Origin: Pseudomonadota bacterium
GTDB lineage: Bacteria > Pseudomonadota > Gammaproteobacteria > Steroidobacterales > Steroidobacteraceae
NCBI GenBank assembly: GCA_018241445.1
Contig: JAFEDT010000007.1
Span: forward strand, 124,001-188,000
DNA: 64,000 bases
Reading direction: 5' to 3'
Below, piece after piece: positions 42,412-50,934 of this stretch (position 1 is its first letter; each line of letters starts with the position of its first letter). The notes below the pieces were generated by a model. The model was not told the origin of the DNA and ran no database searches. It was given only the letters and a program-made list of their open reading frames with translations. The position numbers and the translations under genes are program-made.

Positions 42412-42432
42412 CGTGAACAGGTCTGTGTGATG

Positions 42433-42438
42433 TAAGAT
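42433..42438 (+). promoter_or_regulatory. putative -10 box for the P450 operon
   Basis: TAAGAT in an AT-rich stretch, 25 bases before the P450 ATG, between two divergent genes. No convincing -35. Confidence 0.3.
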
Positions 42439-42463
42439 TAAGTTTTGGCTTTCAACAGCTTGC

Positions 42464-43774
42464 ATGACAGCCAGCGCCAGCGCCAGCATCGCCCCGCCCG
42501 AGGCGGAACTGCAGTTCGATATCGGCTCCACGGAGGACTCCCTGGAGCGGATGACCGAATTGTTCCATCGCCACGGCGATACCTACCGGGTATTCGTTCC
42601 CGCGCGCGGATCTTATACCTACGTCGTGCACCATCCCGACGACGTCAAGCGCGTGCTGGTCAACAACCACCGCAATTACACCAAGGGCCTGGGCCTGGAC
42701 CGGGTGAAGATCCTGCTGGGCAAGGGCATCATGACCAGCGAGGGCGAGCTATGGAAGCGCCAGCGCTACATGATGCAGCCCTACTTCCACCGCCGCGTGA
42801 TCACGCAGTTCGCCGGCACCATCGCCGCGGCCAACGACAGCTTGCTGCAGCGCTGGTCGGCGCTGGCCGATCACGGTGAGCCGGTGAACCTGACCGAGGA
42901 GATGAGCGAGCTGACGCTGGAGGTCGTGCTGCGGGCGATCTTCGGCACCGACCTCGACCGGCTGCGCCAGCAGCCTGGCGGCAACCCCTTCGACGTGGTC
43001 ACACGCACGCCTGAGCGCGACCTGCAGTTCGCCTATCGCTTCCGCTCCCTGGCGAAGCTGGTGGCGCAGCTGATGGCGCGGCGCCGTGCCGAACCGGAAA
43101 CCCACTTCGACTACCTGGCGATGCTGATGGAGGCGCGCGACAAGGAAAGCGGCGAGCCCATGAGCGAGCGCGAGCTCATCGACGAAGTCATGACGCTGGT
43201 GGTCGCCGGGCACGAGACCACCGCCAGCGCCCTGAACTGGACCTGGTACCTGCTGTCGCAGCACCCGCAGGCGCAGCAGCGCCTGCACGCCGAGATCGAC
43301 ACTGCCCCTGTCAACGCGGCGCCGGACCTGGCCAGCATGGAAGCGCTCACCTACACCCACCAGGTGGTCGATGAGGCGCTGCGCCTGTATCCGCCGGGTT
43401 GGCTGCTTTCGCGCCGTACCATAGAGAGCGACACGCTGGGGGGCTATCACATCCCGCCGGGCGCCAACGTGTTGCTGCCGCTGTACCTGCTGCACCGCCA
43501 CCCGAAATTCTGGAAGGAGCCGGACGCCTTCCAGCCCGAGCGCTTCGCGCCGGAGCACGAGGAGCAGCGGCCGCGCTTTGCCTACATGCCCTTCGCCGCG
43601 GGCCCGCGCCACTGCATCGGCGAGACCCTGGCGCTGTACGAGATGCTGATGCACCTGTACAAGGTGGCCCGCCATTACCGGCTGCGCTGGGTCGCAGACC
43701 GGCCCCTGGAACTGGAAGCGCAAATCAACCTGCGCAGCCGTCACCCGCTTTACATGAGGCTGGAACGCCGCTGA
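42464..43774 (+). CDS. cytochrome P450
   Basis: 436-residue soluble haem monooxygenase. I-helix AGHETT (248-253), K-helix ExxR in DEALRLYPPGW, and the haem loop FAAGPRHCIG with ligand Cys384 are intact. The N-terminus lacks a membrane anchor. Sequence style (YPPGWLLSRRTIESDTLGGY) resembles fatty-acid-type CYP102/CYP4 relatives rather than steroid-specific P450s, by eye only. No ferredoxin or reductase gene is adjacent. Its stop overlaps the next start (TGATG), so it is tightly coupled to the acyl-AMP ligase. Confidence 0.95.
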   Translation: MTASASASIAPPEAELQFDIGSTEDSLERMTELFHRHGDTYRVFVPARGSYTYVVHHPDDVKRVLVNNHRNYTKGLGLDRVKILLGKGIMTSEGELWKRQRYMMQPYFHRRVITQFAGTIAAANDSLLQRWSALADHGEPVNLTEEMSELTLEVVLRAIFGTDLDRLRQQPGGNPFDVVTRTPERDLQFAYRFRSLAKLVAQLMARRRAEPETHFDYLAMLMEARDKESGEPMSERELIDEVMTLVVAGHETTASALNWTWYLLSQHPQAQQRLHAEIDTAPVNAAPDLASMEALTYTHQVVDEALRLYPPGWLLSRRTIESDTLGGYHIPPGANVLLPLYLLHRHPKFWKEPDAFQPERFAPEHEEQRPRFAYMPFAAGPRHCIGETLALYEMLMHLYKVARHYRLRWVADRPLELEAQINLRSRHPLYMRLERR

Positions 43775-45729
43775 TGCCCGACTTCAAGACCCTGACCGAG
43801 ATCATCCAGGCGCACCGCGCCCTGCCGTTGCAGATCACCTACCTGGAGGGCGAGAAGGACAGCCGCAGCGTCAGCGCCGCGGAGCTCTACGAGCGCGCGC
43901 TGGGCATCCTGTACCACCTGCAGCGCCTGGGCGCGCGCCGCGGCGACCGGCTGATCCTGTTCCTCAACAACAACGAGCAGTTCATCGATGCCTTCTGGGC
44001 GGCGGTACTGGGCGGGATCGTGCCAGTGCCGGTGGCGCTGGGGATCAGCGACGAGCACCGCCACAAGCTGTTGCGCATCGCGCGCCGCCTCGGCAAGCCG
44101 TTCATCTACACGGAAAAACGCTCGCTGGAGCGCATCGAGGCTTTCGCCCGGCAGGCAGGCGAGACGGACACCTTCACGGCGCTGCGGCAGCGCGCCTTCC
44201 TGGTGGATGACCTGGACGACATCTCGCGCGCCGGCACCGTGCAGCCGGCCGGGCCTGCCGACGTGGCCTTCATCCAGTTCTCCTCCGGCTCCACCAGCGA
44301 ACCGAAGGGCGTGGTGCTGACCCACGGCAACCTGGTGGCCAACATTCGCGGCTCGACCGAGGTGGCAGGCTTCAACGAGCGGGATGTCAGCCTGTCGTGG
44401 ATGCCGTTGACCCACGACATGGGCCTGATCGGCTTCCACCTGGTGATGTTCGCCAACCGGGTGCACGCGCACCTGATGCCTACGGAACTGTTCGTGCGCC
44501 GGCCGCTGCTGTGGCTGCAGCTCGCCTCCAGAATACGCGCCAGCATCCTCTGCTCGCCCAACTTCGGTTACCGGCACTACCTCAAGGTACTCGGCGAGCG
44601 CGCACCCGAGGACCTGGACCTGTCCGCGGTGCGCCTGATCTTCAACGGCGCCGAGCCGATCTCGGTGGAGCTGTGCGAGGAGTTCCTGACACGGCTGGCA
44701 GCGTCGCAGCTGCAACGCAACGCGATGTACCCGGTATACGGCCTGGCCGAGGCCTCCCTCGCCGTGGCCTTTCCCGCGCCGCACACGCCGCTGCGCACGC
44801 TGACGCTCAACCGCCATCGCCTCGCCGCCGGCACAGCGGTGCAACGGCTCACCGAGGCTGATCGCGACGGCATCCGCCTGGTGTGCGAGGGCAAGGCGAT
44901 TCCTTACTGTCACCTGCGCATCTGCGACGACCAGGACCGCGAACTGCCGCCGGAGCACATCGGCAACATCCACATCAGCGGCGACAACGTCACGCGCGGC
45001 TACTTCGAGGATGCGGCTGCCAACGCCGCGGCGTTCAGCGCCGATGGCTGGCTGCGCACCGGCGACCTGGGCGTGATCCACGGCGGGGAGCTGTACGTCA
45101 CCGGCCGCGCCAAGGAGATCATCTTCGTCAACGGGCAGAACTACTACCCGCACGACCTGGAGGCCATTGCGCAGCGCCTGCCGGGGCTGGAGCTGGGTAA
45201 GGTGGTCGCCGCCGGCGTGCGCGCCCCCGGGGCGCAGACCGAGCAGCTGGTGCTGTTCATCCTGCACCGCGGCGGCATGCCGGAGTTCCTGCCCGTCGCT
45301 ACGCAGGCGGCACGGCTGATCAACGAGCAGACCGGCCTGGAGGTCGCCGACGTGGTCCCGGTCAAACGCATTCCCAAGACCACCAGCGGCAAGATCCAGC
45401 GGCACCTGCTGGAGGAGAACTACGGCAGCGGCGAGTTTGCCGAGGAACTGGCCGAGCTCGCCGCGCTGCGCGCCGCGCAGGGCGGCAGCTCCGCACAATC
45501 GGGCAACGAGATCGAGTCCCGGCTGCAGGCCATCTGCGACAGCGCCCTGGGGGGCCGCCGACTGGGTGTCGACGACAACCTGTTCGAGATCGGCGCCAGC
45601 TCACTGAAGCTAATCGAAATCCACGAACAGATCGACCGCGAGTTCCCGGGCAAGGTCGACCTCACCGAACTGTTCGACTACCCCACCATCGGTGAGCTCG
45701 CCCGGCACCTGCAGGCCAAGCTGGCGTAG
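43774..45729 (+). CDS. fatty acyl-AMP ligase fused to a C-terminal acyl carrier domain
   Basis: 651 residues. Residues about 1-560 are an adenylate-forming ligase: FSSGSTSEPKGVVLTH (P-loop), YGLAEASLAVAFP, GWLRTGDLG, and FVNGQNYYPHDLE, which is typical of fatty acyl-AMP ligases, with the catalytic Lys in KTTSGKIQRH. Residues about 575-651 are a carrier domain with the phosphopantetheine Ser610 in DNLFEIGASSLKLIE. The protein should activate an acyl acid and load it on its own carrier arm. No phosphopantetheinyl transferase or thioesterase is seen nearby. Confidence 0.93.
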   Translation: MPDFKTLTEIIQAHRALPLQITYLEGEKDSRSVSAAELYERALGILYHLQRLGARRGDRLILFLNNNEQFIDAFWAAVLGGIVPVPVALGISDEHRHKLLRIARRLGKPFIYTEKRSLERIEAFARQAGETDTFTALRQRAFLVDDLDDISRAGTVQPAGPADVAFIQFSSGSTSEPKGVVLTHGNLVANIRGSTEVAGFNERDVSLSWMPLTHDMGLIGFHLVMFANRVHAHLMPTELFVRRPLLWLQLASRIRASILCSPNFGYRHYLKVLGERAPEDLDLSAVRLIFNGAEPISVELCEEFLTRLAASQLQRNAMYPVYGLAEASLAVAFPAPHTPLRTLTLNRHRLAAGTAVQRLTEADRDGIRLVCEGKAIPYCHLRICDDQDRELPPEHIGNIHISGDNVTRGYFEDAAANAAAFSADGWLRTGDLGVIHGGELYVTGRAKEIIFVNGQNYYPHDLEAIAQRLPGLELGKVVAAGVRAPGAQTEQLVLFILHRGGMPEFLPVATQAARLINEQTGLEVADVVPVKRIPKTTSGKIQRHLLEENYGSGEFAEELAELAALRAAQGGSSAQSGNEIESRLQAICDSALGGRRLGVDDNLFEIGASSLKLIEIHEQIDREFPGKVDLTELFDYPTIGELARHLQAKLA

Positions 45730-45754
45730 GAACACAGTCCTCCAACGGCAGTCC

Positions 45755-45856
45755 CGATCAGAAAATAGTCCTCCCGGGGCCGCCGTGAATCCATCCATGG
45801 AGGCTGCGGCTCGGCATCCTGCCTCGCACGCCCCCGGGACGACTATTTTCTGCTCG
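45755..45856. repeat. large imperfect inverted repeat (MITE/REP-like)
   Basis: Arms at 45755-45779 and 45832-45856 are 25 bases each and match at 23 positions as inverse complements (core CAGAAAATAGTC and CCCGGGG), around a 52-base centre. It lies between the acyl-AMP ligase and the Fur-like gene. It has the look of a small non-autonomous mobile element or a REP-type repeat, but could also act as a terminator. No second copy was noticed in the window. Confidence 0.6.
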
Positions 45857-45924
45857 TGCCTGCCTGGCATCGTGACTGTTGCCCCTAATCCCGTATGGGC
45901 TAGGCCGGAAGCAGGTATCAGGCT

Positions 45925-45930
45925 TAAAAT
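45925..45930 (+). promoter_or_regulatory. -10-like box next to the Fur-like start
   Basis: TAAAAT ends eight bases before the ATG at 45939 and no Shine-Dalgarno sequence intervenes, so the transcript would have a leader of two bases or none. Confidence 0.4.
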
Positions 45931-45938
45931 GACGGGTT

Positions 45939-46367
45939 ATGGAAAGAGCCCCTCCGGCGGCCGACCTGCGCGACTGCGAGCGGCGCCTGGTAGGCTGCGG
46001 CATCCGCCCCACCGCGCAGCGCGTACGGATCGCCGCCGTGCTGCTCAGCGCCCCACAACATCTGTCGGCCGAGCAGATCCTGGCGGGCCTGCGCTGCGGC
46101 GGCGCCCGCGTGTCCAAGGCGACGGTCTACAACACACTCAACCTGTTTGCGACCCATGGCCTGATCCGCCAGCTGTCGGTGGATGGCGCGCGGGCCTGGT
46201 TTGATTCCAACGTCGAGCCGCACTACCACTTTCATGACATCGGCACCGGCGCCCTGCTGGATGTCCCCGTGCAGCAGGTGCAGTTCAGCCGCCTGCCCGC
46301 CCCTCCTGCGGGCACCGAGGTCGCCGGAATCGACCTGGTGATCCGCCTGCGCAAAAAAAGCATGTAG
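45939..46367 (+). CDS. Fur-family regulator, Irr-like
   Basis: 142-residue metal-type repressor. Winged-helix part: IRPTAQRVRIAAVLLS and the recognition helix RVSKATVYNTLNLFATHGLI. The C-terminal part has FDSNVEPHYHFHDIGTGALL, a His-rich motif like that of the iron/haem regulator Irr, and lacks the CxxC zinc pairs of classical Fur. The stop codon TAG forms part of the -10 box of the following tRNA. Targets unknown; iron or haem response is inferred. Confidence 0.85.
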   Translation: MERAPPAADLRDCERRLVGCGIRPTAQRVRIAAVLLSAPQHLSAEQILAGLRCGGARVSKATVYNTLNLFATHGLIRQLSVDGARAWFDSNVEPHYHFHDIGTGALLDVPVQQVQFSRLPAPPAGTEVAGIDLVIRLRKKSM

Positions 46368-46370
46368 AAT
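46365..46370 (+). promoter_or_regulatory. -10 box of tRNA-Thr, inside the fur-like stop codon
   Basis: TAGAAT begins with the TAG stop of the Fur-like gene and ends 17 bases before the tRNA. No strong -35. Confidence 0.45.
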
Positions 46371-46387
46371 GTCCGGCTCTGCGCAGC

Positions 46388-46463
<76 letters not shown>

Positions 46464-46596
46464 TCTGCGGAACCGATCGGATCTGAACTGATCTGATCTA
46501 TTCGGCCCACCGCCGCGGGCACTCATCCTGACGCTTTGCGGCAGATTGCGGGCGCTGAGGCGCCTAGACTGCCCGCATCGACCCGGAGACCACACT

Positions 46597-47844
46597 GTGG
46601 GCACAAACCTGGATCCTGTGAGCGAACGCGACGAACCACGCGCGGATTCCGTGACGTGGATCGGGCGCGAGCGCGGCACTCCGGCCGCGTCCGCCCCGCC
46701 ACCCCTCACCTCCGCCCCGCAGCAGCAGGACGGCGGCGGACGGCGGCGCCAGCTCCTGGTAGCCGCGGCCATCGCGGTGGCCCTGGCCCTGGGCGCCGCC
46801 TGGTGGATGAAGCGCGGCAGCAATGGCCCCGCCGCCACGATAGCGGCAACCGACCAGCAGACCCGCCAGACCGTGAGTGTCGTTTCCCCCGGCAAGGCAA
46901 CGGTGTCCTCCAGTGTCAGCCTGACCGGTGCGATTGCGGCACGCTATGACATGCCGATCGGCAACGAGGGCGATACCGGCCGAGTCATAGGCGTATACGC
47001 CGAGGCGGGCGACAAGGTGAAGCGCGGCCAGATCCTGGCGCGACTCGACGACGCGGTACTGGTACAGCAGGTCAACCGCCTCGCGGCGTCCCTGGAACAG
47101 GCGCGCGCCCAGGCGGCACTGTCGGCGGCCGAATACCGCCGCGCCCAGGGTGTGGAAGCCGCCGGCGCGCTGTCGGCGGAGGACATCGAGAAGCGGCGCG
47201 CCACCTCCGTGACCGACGCCGCCAATGTGAAGGTGGTGGCGGCCCAGCTCGCCGAGGCGCAGGCGCGCCTGGGCCGCGCCCGCATCACCGCGCCGGTGGA
47301 CGGTACCGTCCTGACCCGCAATGCCGAGGTGGGCCAGATCGTCAATCCCGGGGGCGAACCCCTGTTCCGGGTCGCCAGTGGTGGCGAGGTGGAGATGCGG
47401 GCCCAGATCGCCGAGCAGGACCTGGCGCAGATCAGGACCGGACAGGCCGCGACCGTCTACCTGACCGGCCTGTCGCAGCCCTTTGAAGGGCAGGTGCGCC
47501 TGCTGGGTGCTGTCATCGATCCCAAGACCCGCCTGGGAGACATCCGCATCCGCCTCAAGCCCGACCCTGCCCTGCGGCCGGGCGCCTTCGCGCGCGCCGT
47601 GGTGATGGTCGGCAAGGCGCAGCGCGTGGTGGTGCCGCAGACCGCGGTGATGTCCGACGCGAAAGGGAGTTTTGTATACGTCGCGGGTGAGGGCGACCGG
47701 ATCGAGCGGCGCGCGGTGACCGTCGCCGGCGTCAACGAGCAGGGCGCCATCATCGCCAGCGGACTGAGCGGCGCGGAGCGTGTGGTCGCGAGCGCCGGCG
47801 GCTTCCTGCGCGAAGGTGAAATCGTACGGGTTGCGGCGCCATGA
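46597..47844 (+). CDS. RND efflux periplasmic adaptor (membrane fusion protein)
   Basis: 415-residue HlyD/AcrA-type adaptor with an N-terminal membrane anchor (LLVAAAIAVALALGAAWWM), lipoyl-like halves (GDTGRVIGVYAEAGDKVKRG and ITAPVDGTVLTRNAEVGQIV), a helical hairpin between them, and a beta-barrel region (LRPGAFARAVVMVGK). The GTG start at 46597 has GGAG eight bases upstream; a GTG at 46618 is possible. Its stop overlaps the pump gene by ATGA. Confidence 0.92.
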   Translation: MGTNLDPVSERDEPRADSVTWIGRERGTPAASAPPPLTSAPQQQDGGGRRRQLLVAAAIAVALALGAAWWMKRGSNGPAATIAATDQQTRQTVSVVSPGKATVSSSVSLTGAIAARYDMPIGNEGDTGRVIGVYAEAGDKVKRGQILARLDDAVLVQQVNRLAASLEQARAQAALSAAEYRRAQGVEAAGALSAEDIEKRRATSVTDAANVKVVAAQLAEAQARLGRARITAPVDGTVLTRNAEVGQIVNPGGEPLFRVASGGEVEMRAQIAEQDLAQIRTGQAATVYLTGLSQPFEGQVRLLGAVIDPKTRLGDIRIRLKPDPALRPGAFARAVVMVGKAQRVVVPQTAVMSDAKGSFVYVAGEGDRIERRAVTVAGVNEQGAIIASGLSGAERVVASAGGFLREGEIVRVAAP

Positions 47845-50800
47845 AGAACATCTCCGCCTGGGCTATCCGCCATCCCGTCTCCCCGATCGTCCTGTTCGTG
47901 GTGCTGCTGTTCATGGGGCTGGTGGCCTTCAAACGCCTGCCGATCACGCTCAACCCGGATATCTCTTTTCCGGCTGTGGAGGTGAGCGTGTCGCAGCCGG
48001 GCGCGTCGCCGCAGGAGATCGAGACCCAGATCATGCAGAAGGTCGAGGGCGCGGTCGCCGGCATCGGCAACATCGACAACATCACCTCGCTGGCGGTCGA
48101 GGGGCAGTGCAACGTCTTCGTCCAGTTCCAGATCGGCACACCCATCGATCGCGCGGTAGCCGACGTGCGCGATGCGGTCTCCAAGGTGCGGGTGCAACTG
48201 CCCAACGGCATCCAGGAGCCGACCGTGACGCGGGTCAACATCGACGGCCCGCCGATCGTCTACTACGCCGTCAGCTCCAGCCAGCTGGACACCGAGGCCA
48301 TCTCCTGGTTCATCGACAACACCATCACCAAGCGGCTGCTGTCGATCGAGGGTGTGGCCCAGGTGACGCGCGGCGGCGGGGTCAGCCGCGAAATCCGCAT
48401 CGAGCTGGATCCGGCGCGCATGCAGGCCCTGGGCGTTACGGCGGCGGAGGTCAACGACCAGCTGCGCCAGCTCAACCTCGACTCCCCGGGGGGCCGCGCC
48501 GAGCTGGGCGGCGGCGAGCAGTCCATCCGGGTGCTCGGGCAGGCGCGCACCGCGCAGGCCCTGGGGCAGACGCAGATCGCCTTGTCTGGCGGGCGCTTCG
48601 CACGCCTGTCGGACCTGGCCGAGGTGCACGACGGTGTCGGCGAGGTCCGCTCCCTGGCGCGCCTGAACGGCCGCCCCGCCACCACCTTCAGTGTCTTCCG
48701 GGCGCGCGGCTCCTCCGACGTGACCGTGTACAACGGCATCGAGGAAGAGTTGACGAAGATCCGCAAGGAAAACCCGCAGGTCAACCTGACGCAGATCTTC
48801 ACCACGACCGACTACACCAACGAGGATTACCACTCCGCCATGAGCGCCTTCATCGAGGGCTCGGTGCTGGCGGTGCTGGTGGTGTTCCTGTTCCTGCGCG
48901 ACGGCCGCGCCACCGCCATCTCGGCGCTCGCCATCCCGCTGTCGGCGATCCCGACTTTTGCGGTCATGTACTGGCTGGACTTCACGCTCAACTTCATCAG
49001 CCTGATGGCGCTGTCGCTGGTGGCGGGGGTGCTGGTCGACGATGCGATCGTGGAGATCGAGAACATCGTGCGCCACATGCGCATGGGCAAGAGTGGCTAC
49101 CAGGCCGCGCTCGACGCGGCTGACCAGATCGGACTGGCGGTGGTGGCCACCTCCTGCACCATCATCGCGGTGTTCCTGCCGGTGAGCTTCATGGGCGGCA
49201 TCACCGGGCAGTTCTTCAAGCAGTTCGGCCTCACGGTGGCCGCGGCGGTGTTCTTCTCGCTGCTGGTGGCGCGCCTGATCACCCCGGTGCTGGCGGCCTA
49301 CACGCTGCGCAGCCACGGCGTCGCCACGCATGCCGACGGCCCGTGGATGACCCGCTACCAGCAGCTGTTGCGCTGGTGCGCGCTGCACCGCTGGAAGACC
49401 GTCATCGGCGCCACCGTGTTCTTCGGGCTGTCGATCGTGGGCCTGATAGCGGTACCGAAGGCGCTGTTCCCCGACCAGGATGACAGCCAGGCGACACTGC
49501 AGATCGAACTGCCCGCCGGCGTGCAGCTGGAGGATACCTCCGCCGCTTCGGCGTCCGCCTACCGCATCCTGTCGCACGATCCGGCGGTCACCAAGGTGGT
49601 CGAGACCGTCGGCGGCCTCGACTTCGGGGAGGTGCGCACCGCCGAACTCGACATCACGCTGGTGCACCGCAACCAGCGCCGGGAAACCAAGCGCCAGTGG
49701 GAAGACCGCATCCTGCTGCAGCTGGCGAAGATCCCCGATGCGCGCATGCATTTCGAGCGTGGCAACGGCGGCCGCGACATCAATGTCTACATGACCGGCG
49801 ACGACCCGCAGCTGGTGGAGCGCAGCGCGCGCACCCTGGTGGAGCAGATGCGCGCCCTGCCGATACTCAAGAACGCCGGCATCGACGGCGACATGCCGCG
49901 CCCGGAGATACTGATCCGCCCGCACCTGGATCTGGCCTCGCAGCTGGGCGTAACGGTTGCGGCCTTGAGTGAGACCATCCGCATCGCAACCCTGGGGGAC
50001 CTTGACCAGAACAGCGCCAAGTTTTCGCTGTCAGACCGGCAGATCCCGGTGCGGGTCAGCCTGCTTGAGAGCACGCGCCGCGACCTGACGACGCTCGAGA
50101 ACCTGCCGGTGCCCACGGCCAGTGGCACGGCCGTGCCGCTGAAGGCGGTGGCCGACATCGGCTTCGGTGACGGGCCGACGCGCGTGCGGCGCTACAACCA
50201 GGCACGCCGCCTGTCGGTGGTGGCGGACCTGAACGGCGTGGAACTGGGCACGGCGATGACGAAGATCCACGACCTGCCGATCCTCAAGCACCTGCCGCAG
50301 GGTGTGCGCCTGGTGGACGTCGGCGACGCCAAGATCATGAACGAGCTGTTCACCAACTTCATGCTGGCGATGGTCACCGGGGTGCTGATGGTGTTCGCGG
50401 TGCTAGTGCTGTTGTTCGCGCGGGTGCTGCCGCCGATCACGATCCTGTCCTCGCTGCCGCTGTCGATCGGCGGCGCGGTGGCGGCACTGATGCTGACCCG
50501 CTATGCGCTTTCCTTGGGGGCGATGATCGGCTTCCTGATGCTGATGGGTATCGTGGCCAAGAACTCCATCCTGCTGGTGGACTATGCCATCGAGGAAATG
50601 CGCGCCGGCAAGGACCGGCTGACGGCGATCCTGGAGGCTGGCCACACCCGCGCACGCCCCATCGTGATGACCACCGTGGCCATGATTGCCGGCATGCTGC
50701 CGGTCGCCATCGGCCTGGGCGGCGACACGGGCTTCCGCGCTCCCATGGCCATCGCGGTGATCGGTGGCCTGATCACCTCCACCGCCCTGACACTGGTGGT

Positions 50801-50924
50801 CGTGCCGGCCGCCTTCACCATCGTCGACGACATCGAACGTTGGCTCGCGCCCCGGTTCGGCCGGATGTTGAGCACACATCCGCGGGCGCACGCCGCCAAT
50901 CCGGCGGGGGCAGCGCTGAAGTAA
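47841..50924 (+). CDS. RND efflux transporter permease
   Basis: 1027-residue inner-membrane pump of the AcrB/MdtB family. Twelve helices with two large periplasmic loops; proton-relay Asp pair in the fourth helix (AGVLVDDAIVEIEN), the C-terminal LMGIVAKNSILLVDYAIEEMRAG and the RARPIVMTTVAMIAGMLPVA region. No outer-membrane channel gene follows, so it must use a channel encoded elsewhere. Substrate not predictable. Confidence 0.95.
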   Translation: MKNISAWAIRHPVSPIVLFVVLLFMGLVAFKRLPITLNPDISFPAVEVSVSQPGASPQEIETQIMQKVEGAVAGIGNIDNITSLAVEGQCNVFVQFQIGTPIDRAVADVRDAVSKVRVQLPNGIQEPTVTRVNIDGPPIVYYAVSSSQLDTEAISWFIDNTITKRLLSIEGVAQVTRGGGVSREIRIELDPARMQALGVTAAEVNDQLRQLNLDSPGGRAELGGGEQSIRVLGQARTAQALGQTQIALSGGRFARLSDLAEVHDGVGEVRSLARLNGRPATTFSVFRARGSSDVTVYNGIEEELTKIRKENPQVNLTQIFTTTDYTNEDYHSAMSAFIEGSVLAVLVVFLFLRDGRATAISALAIPLSAIPTFAVMYWLDFTLNFISLMALSLVAGVLVDDAIVEIENIVRHMRMGKSGYQAALDAADQIGLAVVATSCTIIAVFLPVSFMGGITGQFFKQFGLTVAAAVFFSLLVARLITPVLAAYTLRSHGVATHADGPWMTRYQQLLRWCALHRWKTVIGATVFFGLSIVGLIAVPKALFPDQDDSQATLQIELPAGVQLEDTSAASASAYRILSHDPAVTKVVETVGGLDFGEVRTAELDITLVHRNQRRETKRQWEDRILLQLAKIPDARMHFERGNGGRDINVYMTGDDPQLVERSARTLVEQMRALPILKNAGIDGDMPRPEILIRPHLDLASQLGVTVAALSETIRIATLGDLDQNSAKFSLSDRQIPVRVSLLESTRRDLTTLENLPVPTASGTAVPLKAVADIGFGDGPTRVRRYNQARRLSVVADLNGVELGTAMTKIHDLPILKHLPQGVRLVDVGDAKIMNELFTNFMLAMVTGVLMVFAVLVLLFARVLPPITILSSLPLSIGGAVAALMLTRYALSLGAMIGFLMLMGIVAKNSILLVDYAIEEMRAGKDRLTAILEAGHTRARPIVMTTVAMIAGMLPVAIGLGGDTGFRAPMAIAVIGGLITSTALTLVVVPAAFTIVDDIERWLAPRFGRMLSTHPRAHAANPAGAALK

Positions 50925-50934
50925 TATCGTCTGG

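Noticed and set aside
46464..46596. Integration site (att) next to tRNA-Thr
   Set aside because: GATCTGA repeats follow the tRNA, but there is no integrase and no duplicated tRNA end in the window.
47457..49925. 822-codon open frame antisense to the RND pump
   Set aside because: Same cause; the forward strand holds a complete RND permease with its proton-relay residues.
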